DNA of 64,000 nucleotides. Source: Croceicoccus hydrothermalis (lineage in GTDB: Bacteria > Pseudomonadota > Alphaproteobacteria > Sphingomonadales > Sphingomonadaceae). The notes below the pieces were generated by a model. That model saw nothing but the letters and a program-made list of their open reading frames with translations, searched no databases and was not told where the DNA came from. A program made the position numbers and the translations under genes. Positions 8,949 to 17,324 of this stretch are shown here, one piece after another. Position 1 is the stretch's first letter; every line of letters begins with the position of its first letter. The stretch covers positions 248,001 to 312,000 of the forward strand of contig NZ_JAIQCI010000003.1 of assembly GCF_022378335.1 (NCBI RefSeq), given 5' to 3'.

Positions 8949-9656
8949 ATGTCCGTGGCCATGACCAATGCCGACACCATCCGTTTTTCCGTCGTGGGTT
9001 TCGATCTCGACGGAACGCTGCTCGACACCGTGCCCGATATTGCGGGCGCGTTGAACCATGCGCTCGACCATGCGGGGATCGCGCCGCTGCCGCTTTCGGA
9101 GGTTCGCGGCATGGTGGGCGGCGGGGCGAAGAAACTGCTCGCCCGCGCGCTGTCGGATCATCTGGGGGTTGCGGCGAACGGGCGCGTGGATCCGGCGATG
9201 CTCGACCCGCTCTATGACCGGCTGCTCGACCATTACCGCCGCAATATCTGCGTCGATACGCGCATGTTCGACGGGCTGGAACCCGCGCTCGACGATCTGG
9301 CGCGGCGGGGCATCCGGCTCGGCGTGGCGACGAACAAGCTGGAATCGCTCGCGCGCGACCTGCTGCACCGGATCGGCCTCGCCGACAGGTTCGACGCCAT
9401 CGTCGGCGGCGATACGCTCGGCACCGACCGGGCCAAGCCGAAGCCCGACATGCTGCATCACATGGTGGAGCTATGCGGCGGCGGGCCGGCGGCCTTCGTC
9501 GGCGATTCGGTTTATGACACCGGTGCGGCGCGCGCGGCGGGACAGCCCTGCGTCGCGGTCAGCTTCGGCTATCGCGACGGGCCGGTTGCGGAGCTGAACG
9601 CCGATGCCGTCATCGACCATTACGATGCGCTGGTGCCGACGCTCGCCCGGCTCTAA
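8949..9656 (+). CDS. gph: HAD-family phosphatase, phosphoglycolate phosphatase-like
   Basis: The 235-residue protein is a HAD subfamily IA hydrolase. It has the nucleophile motif FDLDGTLLD (Asp19 and Asp21), a helical cap, a motif II Thr in GVATNK, a motif III Lys in KPKPDM and the motif IV acidic pair in FVGDS. This pattern fits phosphoglycolate phosphatase, which clears 2-phosphoglycolate from DNA repair or oxygenase activity. Substrate specificity within subfamily IA is uncertain. Starts at 8910, 8949 and 8961 are all possible and none has a strong ribosome site. The one at 8949 leaves a short, normal N-terminus. Confidence 0.85.
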   Translation: MSVAMTNADTIRFSVVGFDLDGTLLDTVPDIAGALNHALDHAGIAPLPLSEVRGMVGGGAKKLLARALSDHLGVAANGRVDPAMLDPLYDRLLDHYRRNICVDTRMFDGLEPALDDLARRGIRLGVATNKLESLARDLLHRIGLADRFDAIVGGDTLGTDRAKPKPDMLHHMVELCGGGPAAFVGDSVYDTGAARAAGQPCVAVSFGYRDGPVAELNADAVIDHYDALVPTLARL

Positions 9657-9662
9657 TCCCGC

Positions 9663-11072
9663 TCAGAAATCGATCTGCGCGCGCATGGCGATGACGTCCA
9701 CGCCGTAGTCGCGGTTGCCCTGCGCATCGGGCAGCACCGATCCGGTATATTCCAGCCGCGCATAATTGGCGAGCAGGCGGGTAAAGGCCGTCGGCGTCCA
9801 GATCAGCGACAGCATGTAGCCATCCTGCGTGCCCCCGCGCACCCCCGCATCGGTGAGGTCGAGCCGGTCGTAGCGCGCATTGACCTGCCACGCGCCGATC
9901 CCCCCTTTTTCCAGCCCGTCGGTCGGCACCACGCGGTCGAACACGCCGCCCTTGTATCCGCGCCGGTCGGGGGTGAGAAAATAGCCGACTTCGACCGCCC
10001 CGCCAAAGAACGTCGGATCGGCAAGGCCCGGCCGCGATACGTGCTGCCAGAAGGTTTCGCCCATGACGTGGAGCCGCCCGAAAACCGCCGCCCCTTCGAG
10101 GCCCATGCCCGTTTCCGAATCGGCGGAGATCGACCCCGTGCTGATGAAGCGGGTGTCGCTGGGATGTTCGAACGGGCGCTGCCGATAGGTTACGGCGGGA
10201 ATGCTGTCGCCCAGATCGCGATGATGGAACGATCCGCCGACATGCCATTGCGTGTCGCCGATGCGCGGCATGTACACCGCGCGAAGGTCGACCCCGTGCG
10301 AATTATTGCCATCGTCGTTGAGCGCGGCGCTGTTATCGGTGAACACGCCCCCCTGAAGCAGGACGTCGCCGCGGGAATATTGCCCGCTCAACCCCACGCG
10401 CCGGATGAAGAAGAACGCATCGGTAAAGGCCGCGCGTTCGATGAAGCTGGTGTGCAGGCTGGAGGTCAACTCCTCCAGCCCCTGCCACGGATTGTGCTGT
10501 CCGGCGATGATTTCGAGATCGCCGACCTCGTATCCGATCAGCGCATCGGTGAGGAACACCTGATCGCCGGCGAAATCGACCTCCACCTTGTAGCCGAAGC
10601 CGCCCGGCACCTCGCCCTGCATGCCGAGCCGCACCCGGCGCGCCTCGCTGGTAAAGCCGGTGCCGTCATCCTCCACCCCATCGAGGGCAGAGACATAGCC
10701 GAAATCGTAATTGAGCCGGCCGCGCGGCTTGAAGCTCCACCCGCCCTCGCCGCTGATCTGCGGGCCGCCCTTCCATACGACCGCCACGGCTGTGTCGCGG
10801 GCGGCGGGCGCGACCGGCACGGTCGGCGCGACACCCGGCGGCGTATCGACCGGCGCTTCGGCGGCGAGCTGCGTTTCGCTACGATTGTCGGCCTGTGCCT
10901 CGGCAAGGCGGGATTGCAGCGCATCCATGCGCGCGTTCATCGCCTGCATCTCGGCGCGCATCGCCTCGATCTCGCTGCGCAGTATGTCGACTTCGCTGTC
11001 CTGCGCACACACAGGCGGCGCGGTCAGCGCAGTGGCGGCGGCGAGCAGGGCAATAAGCGGTCGTTTATGCAT
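9663..11072 (-). CDS. OprO/OprP-like (phosphate-selective type) outer-membrane porin
   Basis: The product (469 residues) starts with a signal peptide ending at VCAQ near residue 24. A coiled-coil of about 40 residues with many Met/Ala/Glu (EIEAMRAEMQAMNARMDAL) anchors the trimer or binds the cell wall. A beta-barrel domain follows with the aromatic C-terminus of outer-membrane proteins (MRAQIDF). The barrel sequence fits the porin O/P family that admits phosphate and related anions. Four 11-bp-phased PHO-box half sites lie just upstream (11109-11148), which supports a role in phosphate uptake under starvation. Confidence 0.88.
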   Translation of the reverse strand: MHKRPLIALLAAATALTAPPVCAQDSEVDILRSEIEAMRAEMQAMNARMDALQSRLAEAQADNRSETQLAAEAPVDTPPGVAPTVPVAPAARDTAVAVVWKGGPQISGEGGWSFKPRGRLNYDFGYVSALDGVEDDGTGFTSEARRVRLGMQGEVPGGFGYKVEVDFAGDQVFLTDALIGYEVGDLEIIAGQHNPWQGLEELTSSLHTSFIERAAFTDAFFFIRRVGLSGQYSRGDVLLQGGVFTDNSAALNDDGNNSHGVDLRAVYMPRIGDTQWHVGGSFHHRDLGDSIPAVTYRQRPFEHPSDTRFISTGSISADSETGMGLEGAAVFGRLHVMGETFWQHVSRPGLADPTFFGGAVEVGYFLTPDRRGYKGGVFDRVVPTDGLEKGGIGAWQVNARYDRLDLTDAGVRGGTQDGYMLSLIWTPTAFTRLLANYARLEYTGSVLPDAQGNRDYGVDVIAMRAQIDF

Positions 11073-11108
11073 AGCGAGAGGCCTTCGATGATCGAGAGCA
11101 TCGCCGCT

Positions 11109-11148
11109 ATGACGTTTTTGTTACAGAAATCTAACATTCATCCTACAG
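11109..11148 (-). promoter_or_regulatory. Putative PHO box (PhoB operator) upstream of the porin
   Basis: Read on the minus strand, four 7-base units occur at exactly 11-base steps: CTGTAGG (from 11148), ATGTTAG (11137), CTGTAAC (11126) and ACGTCAT (11115). They are separated by A/T-rich 4-base spacers ATGA, ATTT and AAAA. This is the classic tandem PHO-box arrangement. It ends 36 bases before the porin start codon, where an activator of sigma-70 transcription would sit. Confidence 0.75.
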
Positions 11149-11168
11149 ATTTCGTACAAACGGCACGA

Positions 11169-11504
11169 TCACTCGACGATCTTGAGCAATCTGCGCTCTA
11201 TCACCGCCAGCACGCCGGGCAATTCGTGCCCGCGTTTCAGCACCTGTCCCACCTCCCCGAAAAGCGTCCACATGCCCTGCCGACCGCGCAGCGACGGGCG
11301 CTTTTCCACGCGCATCTGCGGCCGTTCGGCGGCCCGGCGAAAGGCGGAGAAGCTGGCCGCGTCCTTGTCGAAATCCATCGCGTAATCGCGCCATTCGCCC
11401 GCCGCGACCATGCGCCCGTAAAGATCCATGATGCGCGACAATTCGATCCGCTCGAACCCGACCTGGCCGGCCTTGCCCAGTGGAAGGGGGACGATATTGC
11501 TCAT
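11169..11504 (-). CDS. DUF2794 domain-containing protein
   Basis: This 111-residue protein of unknown function matches DUF2794, a small family widespread in Alphaproteobacteria. The core begins VGFERIELSRIMDLYGRMVAAGEWRDYAMDF and the tail is VLAVIERRLLKIVE. The ATG at 11504 gives the usual MSNIVPLP start, while the longer frame adds about 48 arginine-rich residues that look non-coding. It is cytoplasmic, with no membrane segment or signal peptide. It follows the serine acetyltransferase gene by 34 bases and may be co-transcribed with it. Confidence 0.82.
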   Translation of the reverse strand: MSNIVPLPLGKAGQVGFERIELSRIMDLYGRMVAAGEWRDYAMDFDKDAASFSAFRRAAERPQMRVEKRPSLRGRQGMWTLFGEVGQVLKRGHELPGVLAVIERRLLKIVE

Positions 11505-11538
11505 GCGCCGCAGCCTTCGATTCGCACGCGCTCGCGAT

Positions 11539-12249
11539 TCATCCGTGGCCTGCCTCGTCGGTCCGTCTTGGCTCGGCGTCCTGCGTCTCGGCACCGGCGC
11601 GGCGCATCGCGGATAGCTCGGCACGAAGCGCGGCGATCTGTTCCTCAAGATCCTCGATCCGGGGGTTGATCGGCTCGCACGGATCCTTGCACGGGGTGCC
11701 GTAGGGGACGAATTCGCGCTGCCACGTTTCGACAGGGACCACGGTGGAGCGGGCCTTGATACCGACCATGGTCGCCCCTTCGGGCACGTCGTCGGTCACG
11801 ACCGCCGCGGCGCCGATCCGGGCGCGGCGCCCGACCGTCACCGGCCCGATGATCTGCGCGCCGGACCCCACGATCACCCCGTCGAGCAGGGTCGGGTGGC
11901 GTTTGCCCGCCTTTCCATTGGTGGGGTTGGTCCCGCCCAGCGTGACGCATTGGTAGATCGTGACGTTGTCGCCGATCTCCGCGGTTTCGCCGATCACGCT
12001 GAACCCGTGGTCGATGAACAGATTGCGCCCGATCGTCGCACCGGGATGAATGTCGATCCCGGTGAGGAACCGGGCGAGATGGTTGACGAAGCGCGCCGCG
12101 AAAAACAGCCCGCCATCGAAAAGCCAGTGTGACACGCGGTAGAGCCCCACCGCCAGCACGCCGGGATACAGCAGGATTTCCCAGCGCGAACGGGGCGCAG
12201 GGTCGCGGGCGCGAATGGAGTCCAGATAGGCAATCAGGCGTTCGAACAT
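11539..12249 (-). CDS. cysE: Serine O-acetyltransferase (EpsC/CysE type)
   Basis: The 236-residue enzyme makes O-acetylserine for cysteine synthesis. A short N-terminal helical domain is followed by a left-handed beta-helix with GIDIHPGATIG, FIDHGFSVIGETAEIGDN (active-site Asp-His) and VTLGGT, the standard serine-acetyltransferase signature. This is the short EpsC form rather than the longer enterobacterial CysE. The C-terminus is extended by a charged, probably helical tail (EDLEEQIAALRAELSAM) that may form a coiled coil. It lies 43 bases downstream of the HdaA-like gene on the same strand. Confidence 0.92.
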   Translation of the reverse strand: MFERLIAYLDSIRARDPAPRSRWEILLYPGVLAVGLYRVSHWLFDGGLFFAARFVNHLARFLTGIDIHPGATIGRNLFIDHGFSVIGETAEIGDNVTIYQCVTLGGTNPTNGKAGKRHPTLLDGVIVGSGAQIIGPVTVGRRARIGAAAVVTDDVPEGATMVGIKARSTVVPVETWQREFVPYGTPCKDPCEPINPRIEDLEEQIAALRAELSAMRRAGAETQDAEPRRTDEAGHG

Positions 12250-12292
12250 CGGCTCATTCTCTCATTTGCCGCGCAGGCTGGCAAGCGCGGGG

Positions 12293-12961
12293 CTATTTCG
12301 GCCCGTCCTGCACCGGCCCGCGCGGACGGGCCAATGCCTCCCGCCAGATGGCCAGCGTGGCGGAACTCTTACGTTCGAGGCTGATACGATCGATCCGCGC
12401 GACCAGTTCCTCGACACCCGCAAAGCTGCGGGTGCAGCGCGGAACCAGATAGGTGGTGGCCCCTTCGCCGAGGACAAGCCCCCTTTGCCGGGCATGCGCC
12501 TCGATCAGCGCGGCCAGCATCGCATCGTCCGGCTCCCCGATGGCGAGGTTGAGCGCCGGGGAAAGCCTGCTGCGCAGATCGGGCAGGCGTACCGGCCACA
12601 CATCGGGCACCGGGCGCCCGATGATCAGCAACGGGACATTGCCTGCCTGCGCCCGGTTCCAGGCGTGGAAAATCTCCGCCTCGTCCGCATCCTCGGCATC
12701 GTCGATGGCGTGCCCCTGCCCCGATTCCATGAACCAGCGCGCGATCAGGGACCGGCCCGACCGCCGCGGGCCCGACAGCAATGCGGTGCGAAACGGCCAG
12801 TTCGCCGCATCCTGACACGCGCGCAGAACGGGCTCGTTCGCATTGCCGACGACGATGCGCTGCTCACCGTCGCCGGCGGCCAGCGGGAGGGGAATCTGAC
12901 GGGCCAAGCGCGTGCCTACCGGCTGATCGAGAGCGCACCCGACCCTTGCGTCACGCGCCAT
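12293..12961 (-). CDS. hdaA: HdaA-like DnaA-related protein (regulatory inactivation of DnaA)
   Basis: The 222-residue product resembles Hda/HdaA, a DnaA AAA+ domain paralogue that works with the beta clamp to stimulate ATP hydrolysis by DnaA. The N-terminal QIPLPLA stretch fits the clamp-binding QxxLPL type motif. The P-loop equivalent reads GPRRSGRS, with Arg in place of the nucleotide-binding Lys, so ATP binding may be altered. As given, the start overlaps the upstream gene by 46 bases. A TTG at 12907 would start the protein at MARQIPLPL, clear of the overlap, and may be the true start. purM as a neighbour is common in sphingomonads. Confidence 0.8.
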   Translation of the reverse strand: MARDARVGCALDQPVGTRLARQIPLPLAAGDGEQRIVVGNANEPVLRACQDAANWPFRTALLSGPRRSGRSLIARWFMESGQGHAIDDAEDADEAEIFHAWNRAQAGNVPLLIIGRPVPDVWPVRLPDLRSRLSPALNLAIGEPDDAMLAALIEAHARQRGLVLGEGATTYLVPRCTRSFAGVEELVARIDRISLERKSSATLAIWREALARPRGPVQDGPK

Positions 12962-14256
12962 CCCCGTGCCGAAAGCGACGCGGCGAGATCGGACAGATCG
13001 CCGGCATAGCCGACCCGCACGACCGACGTCCCGCCGATCGCCGTCGATCCGACCGTCGCGGATTGCACGCCCGGAACGCTGCGGATGGCGGAGAGGGCGC
13101 CGTCGAATGCGGCCGGATCGGGCGTGGCGACCTGCACGGTGTAATTCGCGATCGCCGGCGTGCTGGGCGCTGGTTGCGGGCTGCTCGTGCCCTCGCCGGC
13201 GGAAGATCCGGCGGACGGTGCGGGCTGCGGTGCCTGCGACGGCGACGGTGCGGAGGGTGCGGCGGCCTGGCGCAGGTCGCGGGCGAGCGCCTCGAGCACC
13301 GCGGGGTCGAGGGCCTGCTCCTGCATGTCGAGCGTATCGTCGACGCCGAGCCGCCCGGCCGCCAGCGCATTGGCATAGATCCGGTCGAGCCGCTGCGTCG
13401 CGCGTGCCAGCATGACCGGCAGCGCCTCTTCGCTTTCCGCCGTCATGGTGAAGCTGCCGAGATAATCGTTTTCCGGCCCGAAGCGCGCGGTGAACGTACC
13501 CTTCACCGGGCCGCCAGGATATTGCCGTTCGAGCCGCGCGACCGGGAACACGACGCTGCTCGCCCCGAATTCATCGAGCACGACCCGCCACCAGCTGCGG
13601 CTGCGCCGGCCCATCTGCCCCGCATTGAGAATAAGCGATTCGTAGCCCGAACCACTCGGCCGGACATAATCGATCGGGCTTTGCGCGGTGCGGAACTCGG
13701 CCCACGCACGCTGCCACGGGGTGCGCGTTTCGTACAGGGACGCCACGCCGCCCGAAAACGTGACCGGCACGACCAGCATCGGCGCCGACCGGGCCTGCGC
13801 CCCGCCGACGGAGCCGAGGATTTCGCCCGCACGCGCCCGATCGAAGATCACGCCGAGCCGCGCGACATAGCGGCGCGGGCCGATGCGTTCTTCCTCCACC
13901 ACGACGGCGGAGACCATCGACGCGATTCGCGAATCGGGAAGTTCGGGCGCTTCGGCCCCGCCGTTGGAGCGGGCGTAGAGCACGCCCCACGCCTTGCGCT
14001 GCGCCTCGCGCCAGCCGTTCTGACGCGCGTCGGTCGCGTTTTTACCCGTGGTGTTGACGGTGATCCCACCGATCTCGAAATCGCCGGTGCTGGCGATGGG
14101 CGGAATGCCGCGGTCGCCATCGACCTGCGCGATGGCGCGCCACCCGATCAGGGCGAGCAGGACCACGCCCGCCACGACGAGCAAGAGCCGCCAGCCACGC
14201 AACGCACGCGTGCCAAGACCGGAAAATGCGGGGGTGGGGGCGGGAAAGGACAACAT
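12916..14256 (-). CDS. DUF2066-like membrane-anchored protein
   Basis: The 446-residue protein has one membrane segment near residues 20-42 ([16 protein letters not shown]). A periplasmic domain of about 260 residues resembles the DUF2066 family ([21 protein letters not shown], then a long alpha/beta region). A Pro/Ala/Ser linker follows (about 335-370), then a compact C-terminal domain of about 75 residues ending in [15 protein letters not shown]. The C-terminal fold looks like a small ferredoxin-like or SPOR-like domain, but I cannot name it firmly. Its function is unknown. It lies just upstream of the HdaA-like gene and divergent from purM. Confidence 0.7.
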   Translation of the reverse strand: MLSFPAPTPAFSGLGTRALRGWRLLLVVAGVVLLALIGWRAIAQVDGDRGIPPIASTGDFEIGGITVNTTGKNATDARQNGWREAQRKAWGVLYARSNGGAEAPELPDSRIASMVSAVVVEEERIGPRRYVARLGVIFDRARAGEILGSVGGAQARSAPMLVVPVTFSGGVASLYETRTPWQRAWAEFRTAQSPIDYVRPSGSGYESLILNAGQMGRRSRSWWRVVLDEFGASSVVFPVARLERQYPGGPVKGTFTARFGPENDYLGSFTMTAESEEALPVMLARATQRLDRIYANALAAGRLGVDDTLDMQEQALDPAVLEALARDLRQAAAPSAPSPSQAPQPAPSAGSSAGEGTSSPQPAPSTPAIANYTVQVATPDPAAFDGALSAIRSVPGVQSATVGSTAIGGTSVVRVGYAGDLSDLAASLSARGWRVTQGSGALSISR

Positions 14257-14318
14257 TTCGCGCCTCTTTGCCCAATGATGCGTGGAAATCCAAGCGCGAA
14301 AGCATTACCGGCGCAAAC

Positions 14319-15461
14319 ATGACCGACGAACCCAACGCCGCCCGCCCCGATGCCGCCCGCCCCGATGGCGCGCACGGCACGAACGAATCCTACAGCTATG
14401 CCAAGGCCGGCGTTTCCATCGCCGCGGGCAATGCGCTGGTCAAGGCGATCGGCCCGCTCGCGAAATCGACGGCACGCCCCGGCGCGACATCGGAGCTGGG
14501 CGGGTTCGGCGGGTTCTTCGACCCGAAGGCGGCGGGATATTCCGATCCGCTGCTCGTCGCGGCGAACGACGGCGTGGGCACCAAGGTAAAGCTCGCCATC
14601 GACCATGACCGGCACGACCATATCGGCATCGATCTCGTCGCCATGTGCGTCAACGATCTAATCGTGCAGGGGGCCGAGCCGCTGTTCTTCCTCGATTATT
14701 TCGCGACCGGAAAGCTGGAAAGCGATGTCGCGGTGCGAGTCGTCGCCGGCATCGCCGAGGGGTGCAAACAGGCGGGCTGCGCGCTGATCGGCGGGGAAAC
14801 GGCGGAAATGCCGGGCATGTACGGGCCGGGCGATTACGATCTTGCGGGGTTCTGCGTCGGTGCGGTGGAACGCGGCGAGCAGCTGACCGGGGACCGGGTC
14901 GCGGCGGGCGACGTGCTGCTCGGCCTTGCCTCGTCGGGCGTGCATTCCAATGGCTATTCGCTGGTCCGCCGGCTCGCCGCCGACAAGGGGTGGAAGCTCG
15001 ACCGCCCGGCCCTCTTCGATCAGGATGTCCTGCTCATCGACGCGCTCATCGCGCCGACGCGGATTTATGTGAGGAGCCTGCTTGGTCCCGTGCGCGCGAG
15101 GCGCATCCATGCGCTGGCGCATATCACGGGCGGGGGCCTGCTCGAAAACGTGCCGCGCGTCCTGCCCGAAGGGTTGCACGCGCGCATCGACGCCGACAGC
15201 TGGCCGCAGACGCGGTTGATGGCGTTTCTTCAGGCGCAGGGCAATATCGAGCCCGAGGAGATGGCGCGCACCTTCAACTGCGGCATCGGCATGGTGCTGT
15301 CGGTGGCGGCGGACGAGGTGGAAAGCCTCACCGCCGATCTGAAGGCGGCGGGCGAAACCGTGCACCGCATCGGCGAGATCGTCGAGGGCCAGCGCGGCTG
15401 CACCGTGTCGGGCACGCACTGGGCCGCGCGGGAGCCGTGGAGCGCCGTCCACGAGGCATGA
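14319..15461 (+). CDS. purM: Phosphoribosylformylglycinamidine cyclo-ligase (AIR synthetase)
   Basis: The 380-residue enzyme closes the imidazole ring in purine synthesis (FGAM + ATP to AIR). Characteristic parts are [13 protein letters not shown], the [10 protein letters not shown] loop, [21 protein letters not shown] and a C-terminal glycine-rich ATP site. The N-terminus carries about 20 extra residues rich in Ala, Pro and Asp before the conserved SYAKAGV. The ATG at 14319 was chosen over a longer frame that runs back into the divergent gene. purN, another purine-pathway gene, lies 1.2 kb away on the same strand, separated by a minus-strand permease. Confidence 0.97.
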   Translation: MTDEPNAARPDAARPDGAHGTNESYSYAKAGVSIAAGNALVKAIGPLAKSTARPGATSELGGFGGFFDPKAAGYSDPLLVAANDGVGTKVKLAIDHDRHDHIGIDLVAMCVNDLIVQGAEPLFFLDYFATGKLESDVAVRVVAGIAEGCKQAGCALIGGETAEMPGMYGPGDYDLAGFCVGAVERGEQLTGDRVAAGDVLLGLASSGVHSNGYSLVRRLAADKGWKLDRPALFDQDVLLIDALIAPTRIYVRSLLGPVRARRIHALAHITGGGLLENVPRVLPEGLHARIDADSWPQTRLMAFLQAQGNIEPEEMARTFNCGIGMVLSVAADEVESLTADLKAAGETVHRIGEIVEGQRGCTVSGTHWAAREPWSAVHEA

Positions 15462-15468
15462 GCCGCGC

Positions 15469-16548
15469 CTATTGCGGCTCGTCCTCGTCGACCTCCTGCG
15501 GAATCGCCTCGATCCCTTCCTCGCCGAGCGTATCGCGCAGGTAGATCTCGCGTATCCCGACAAACGCCACGACCAGCATCGCGGCAGAAAAGAACAGCCC
15601 GTAAATCCCGAACACCGCCCCCACGCCGAGGATCACGAAGAGGGTCAGCGCCGGCGGGATCGACACGACCGAGCGTGTGACGAAGGGGGTGATGAGGTTC
15701 GTCTGTATCATCCGCACGGCGAAATATACGACGAAGACGAGGCCGATCATCTGCCCTCCTTCGGGCGCGGCGAGCGCGAGCGTCGGCACCATCGCGGCCA
15801 GTGGCCCCACATAGGGCACGAATTCGGACAATCCGGCGAGCAGGCCGAGCATCGCCCACCCCTCGACCCCGATCAGCCACAGCCCACCCGCCACCAGCAG
15901 CCCCATCGACGCCATGCACAGCAATTGCGCGACGAGCCACAGCCGGAGCGCAAGCGCGATCTCCTCGATCACGATGCCGACCTTTTCGCGCGCGGCGGGC
16001 GGCGTCATCACCACCAGCCCGCGCTTGTACACATCGGGGCTCGCGGCAAAGAACAGCGCGCCCACCAGCACGATGATGGAATTGAGGAAGATCTCCACCA
16101 CGCCAAAGCTCAGGCTGCCGAGCAATTCGCGAAACGCGGCGCCGTCGATCGCATCCCGCACCGCCGCCACCGCCGTCAGGCCGAGCGGCGTGTCGTCGAC
16201 ATTGTCGGCAAGTTCGGTGAGGGCAGCGGGCAGTTCGGTGCCGAGATTGCGGATCTGATACCCGAATTGCGAGGCGAACAGCCAGATAATCAGCCCCACC
16301 ACCGACAGCACCAGCAGGATGCCGAGGATGAGCGAGGCGCCCTCCCCCCGGATCCCGATGCGCCGGAACAGCCGGGCCGCGGCATGGAACACCACCGCGC
16401 CCAGCACCGACCCGAACACGAGGATGAGCAGGCTCGCCGCGCGCCACACGATGAGCAGTGCCGCGCTGATCACCACGAGCCACGCGATCTTGCGCAGGAA
16501 GGGCATGTCCTCGGGCCGGGGGGCGAATGGCGTGCGGATCATCGGCAT
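15469..16548 (-). CDS. AI-2E family transporter (PerM-like permease)
   Basis: This 359-residue inner-membrane protein has the AI-2E/PerM layout: two or three N-terminal helices, a central soluble stretch (about 110-200), and five more helices. The conserved motifs are FVPYVGPLAAMVPTL and the C-terminal PPALTLFVILG region. Family members export small molecules or act as ion antiporters, and the substrate here is unknown. The acidic tail GEEGIEAIPQEVDEDEPQ is cytoplasmic. The ATG at 16548 starts MPMIRTPF, while the longer frame adds a His/Arg-rich segment unlike the family. It sits between purM and purN in the opposite direction. Confidence 0.88.
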   Translation of the reverse strand: MPMIRTPFAPRPEDMPFLRKIAWLVVISAALLIVWRAASLLILVFGSVLGAVVFHAAARLFRRIGIRGEGASLILGILLVLSVVGLIIWLFASQFGYQIRNLGTELPAALTELADNVDDTPLGLTAVAAVRDAIDGAAFRELLGSLSFGVVEIFLNSIIVLVGALFFAASPDVYKRGLVVMTPPAAREKVGIVIEEIALALRLWLVAQLLCMASMGLLVAGGLWLIGVEGWAMLGLLAGLSEFVPYVGPLAAMVPTLALAAPEGGQMIGLVFVVYFAVRMIQTNLITPFVTRSVVSIPPALTLFVILGVGAVFGIYGLFFSAAMLVVAFVGIREIYLRDTLGEEGIEAIPQEVDEDEPQ

Positions 16549-16715
16549 GTGCAGTTCCGCCCCCGCGATTGCATGGCGGCGCGGGCATGCAGCATATTGC
16601 CGCGCGGCGCCGCTGCGCATAGGTGTAGGCGTCTGATGATGATGATCCCTCGCTCTGCCGCGCGGCCGCTTCGCATGCGCCCGTCCTCCTATCCCATGCC
16701 CGTCCTCCCCCCGCA

Positions 16716-17324
16716 ATGACAACCGTCACAAACGGGGGGCGAGCGCGCATCGGCGTGCTCATTTCGGGCAGCGGCACGAACATGGCGGCGCTGCTCTATG
16801 CCTCGCGCGCTGCGGATTGCCCGTTCGAGATCGCGGTCGTCGGGTCGAACCGTGCCGAGGCGCCGGGGCTCGCGCTCGCCGCGGGCGAGGGGATCGATAC
16901 CTTCGCCATCCCGCATGGCGGCATAACGCGCGCCGACCACGATGCGGCCGTGGATGAACGGCTGCGCGGCGCGGGGTGCGATTATGTCGCGCTCGCGGGA
17001 TATATGCGGATATTGAGCGCGGATTTCGTCGCCGGCTGGGCCGGGCGCATGGTGAACATCCATCCCTCGCTCCTGCCGGCGTACAAGGGGCTCGACACCC
17101 ATGCCCGCGCGATTGCCGCGGGCGATTCGCATGGCGGGTGCTCCGTCCACCTGGTGACGCCGGAGCTCGACGACGGGCCGGTGCTGGGCCAGACGCGGGT
17201 CGCGATCTTGCCGGGTGACGATGCGGGGTCGCTGGCCACACGCGTGCTCATTGCGGAGCATCAGCTCTACGCGCGCTGTCTCGCCGCGTTGGTGAAGGCG
17301 GATCGCGCGCGGACCGGGCGATGA
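16716..17324 (+). CDS. purN: Phosphoribosylglycinamide formyltransferase
   Basis: The 202-residue enzyme transfers a formyl group from 10-formyl-THF to GAR in purine synthesis. It has the GAR-binding start IGVLISGSGTNMAAL, the catalytic Asn-His pair in NIHPSLLPAYKGLDTH, and the catalytic Asp in VTPELDDGPVLGQ. The length is typical. Its stop overlaps the next start (ATGA at 17321-17324), so the downstream sulfotransferase is translationally coupled to it. Confidence 0.96.
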   Translation: MTTVTNGGRARIGVLISGSGTNMAALLYASRAADCPFEIAVVGSNRAEAPGLALAAGEGIDTFAIPHGGITRADHDAAVDERLRGAGCDYVALAGYMRILSADFVAGWAGRMVNIHPSLLPAYKGLDTHARAIAAGDSHGGCSVHLVTPELDDGPVLGQTRVAILPGDDAGSLATRVLIAEHQLYARCLAALVKADRARTGR

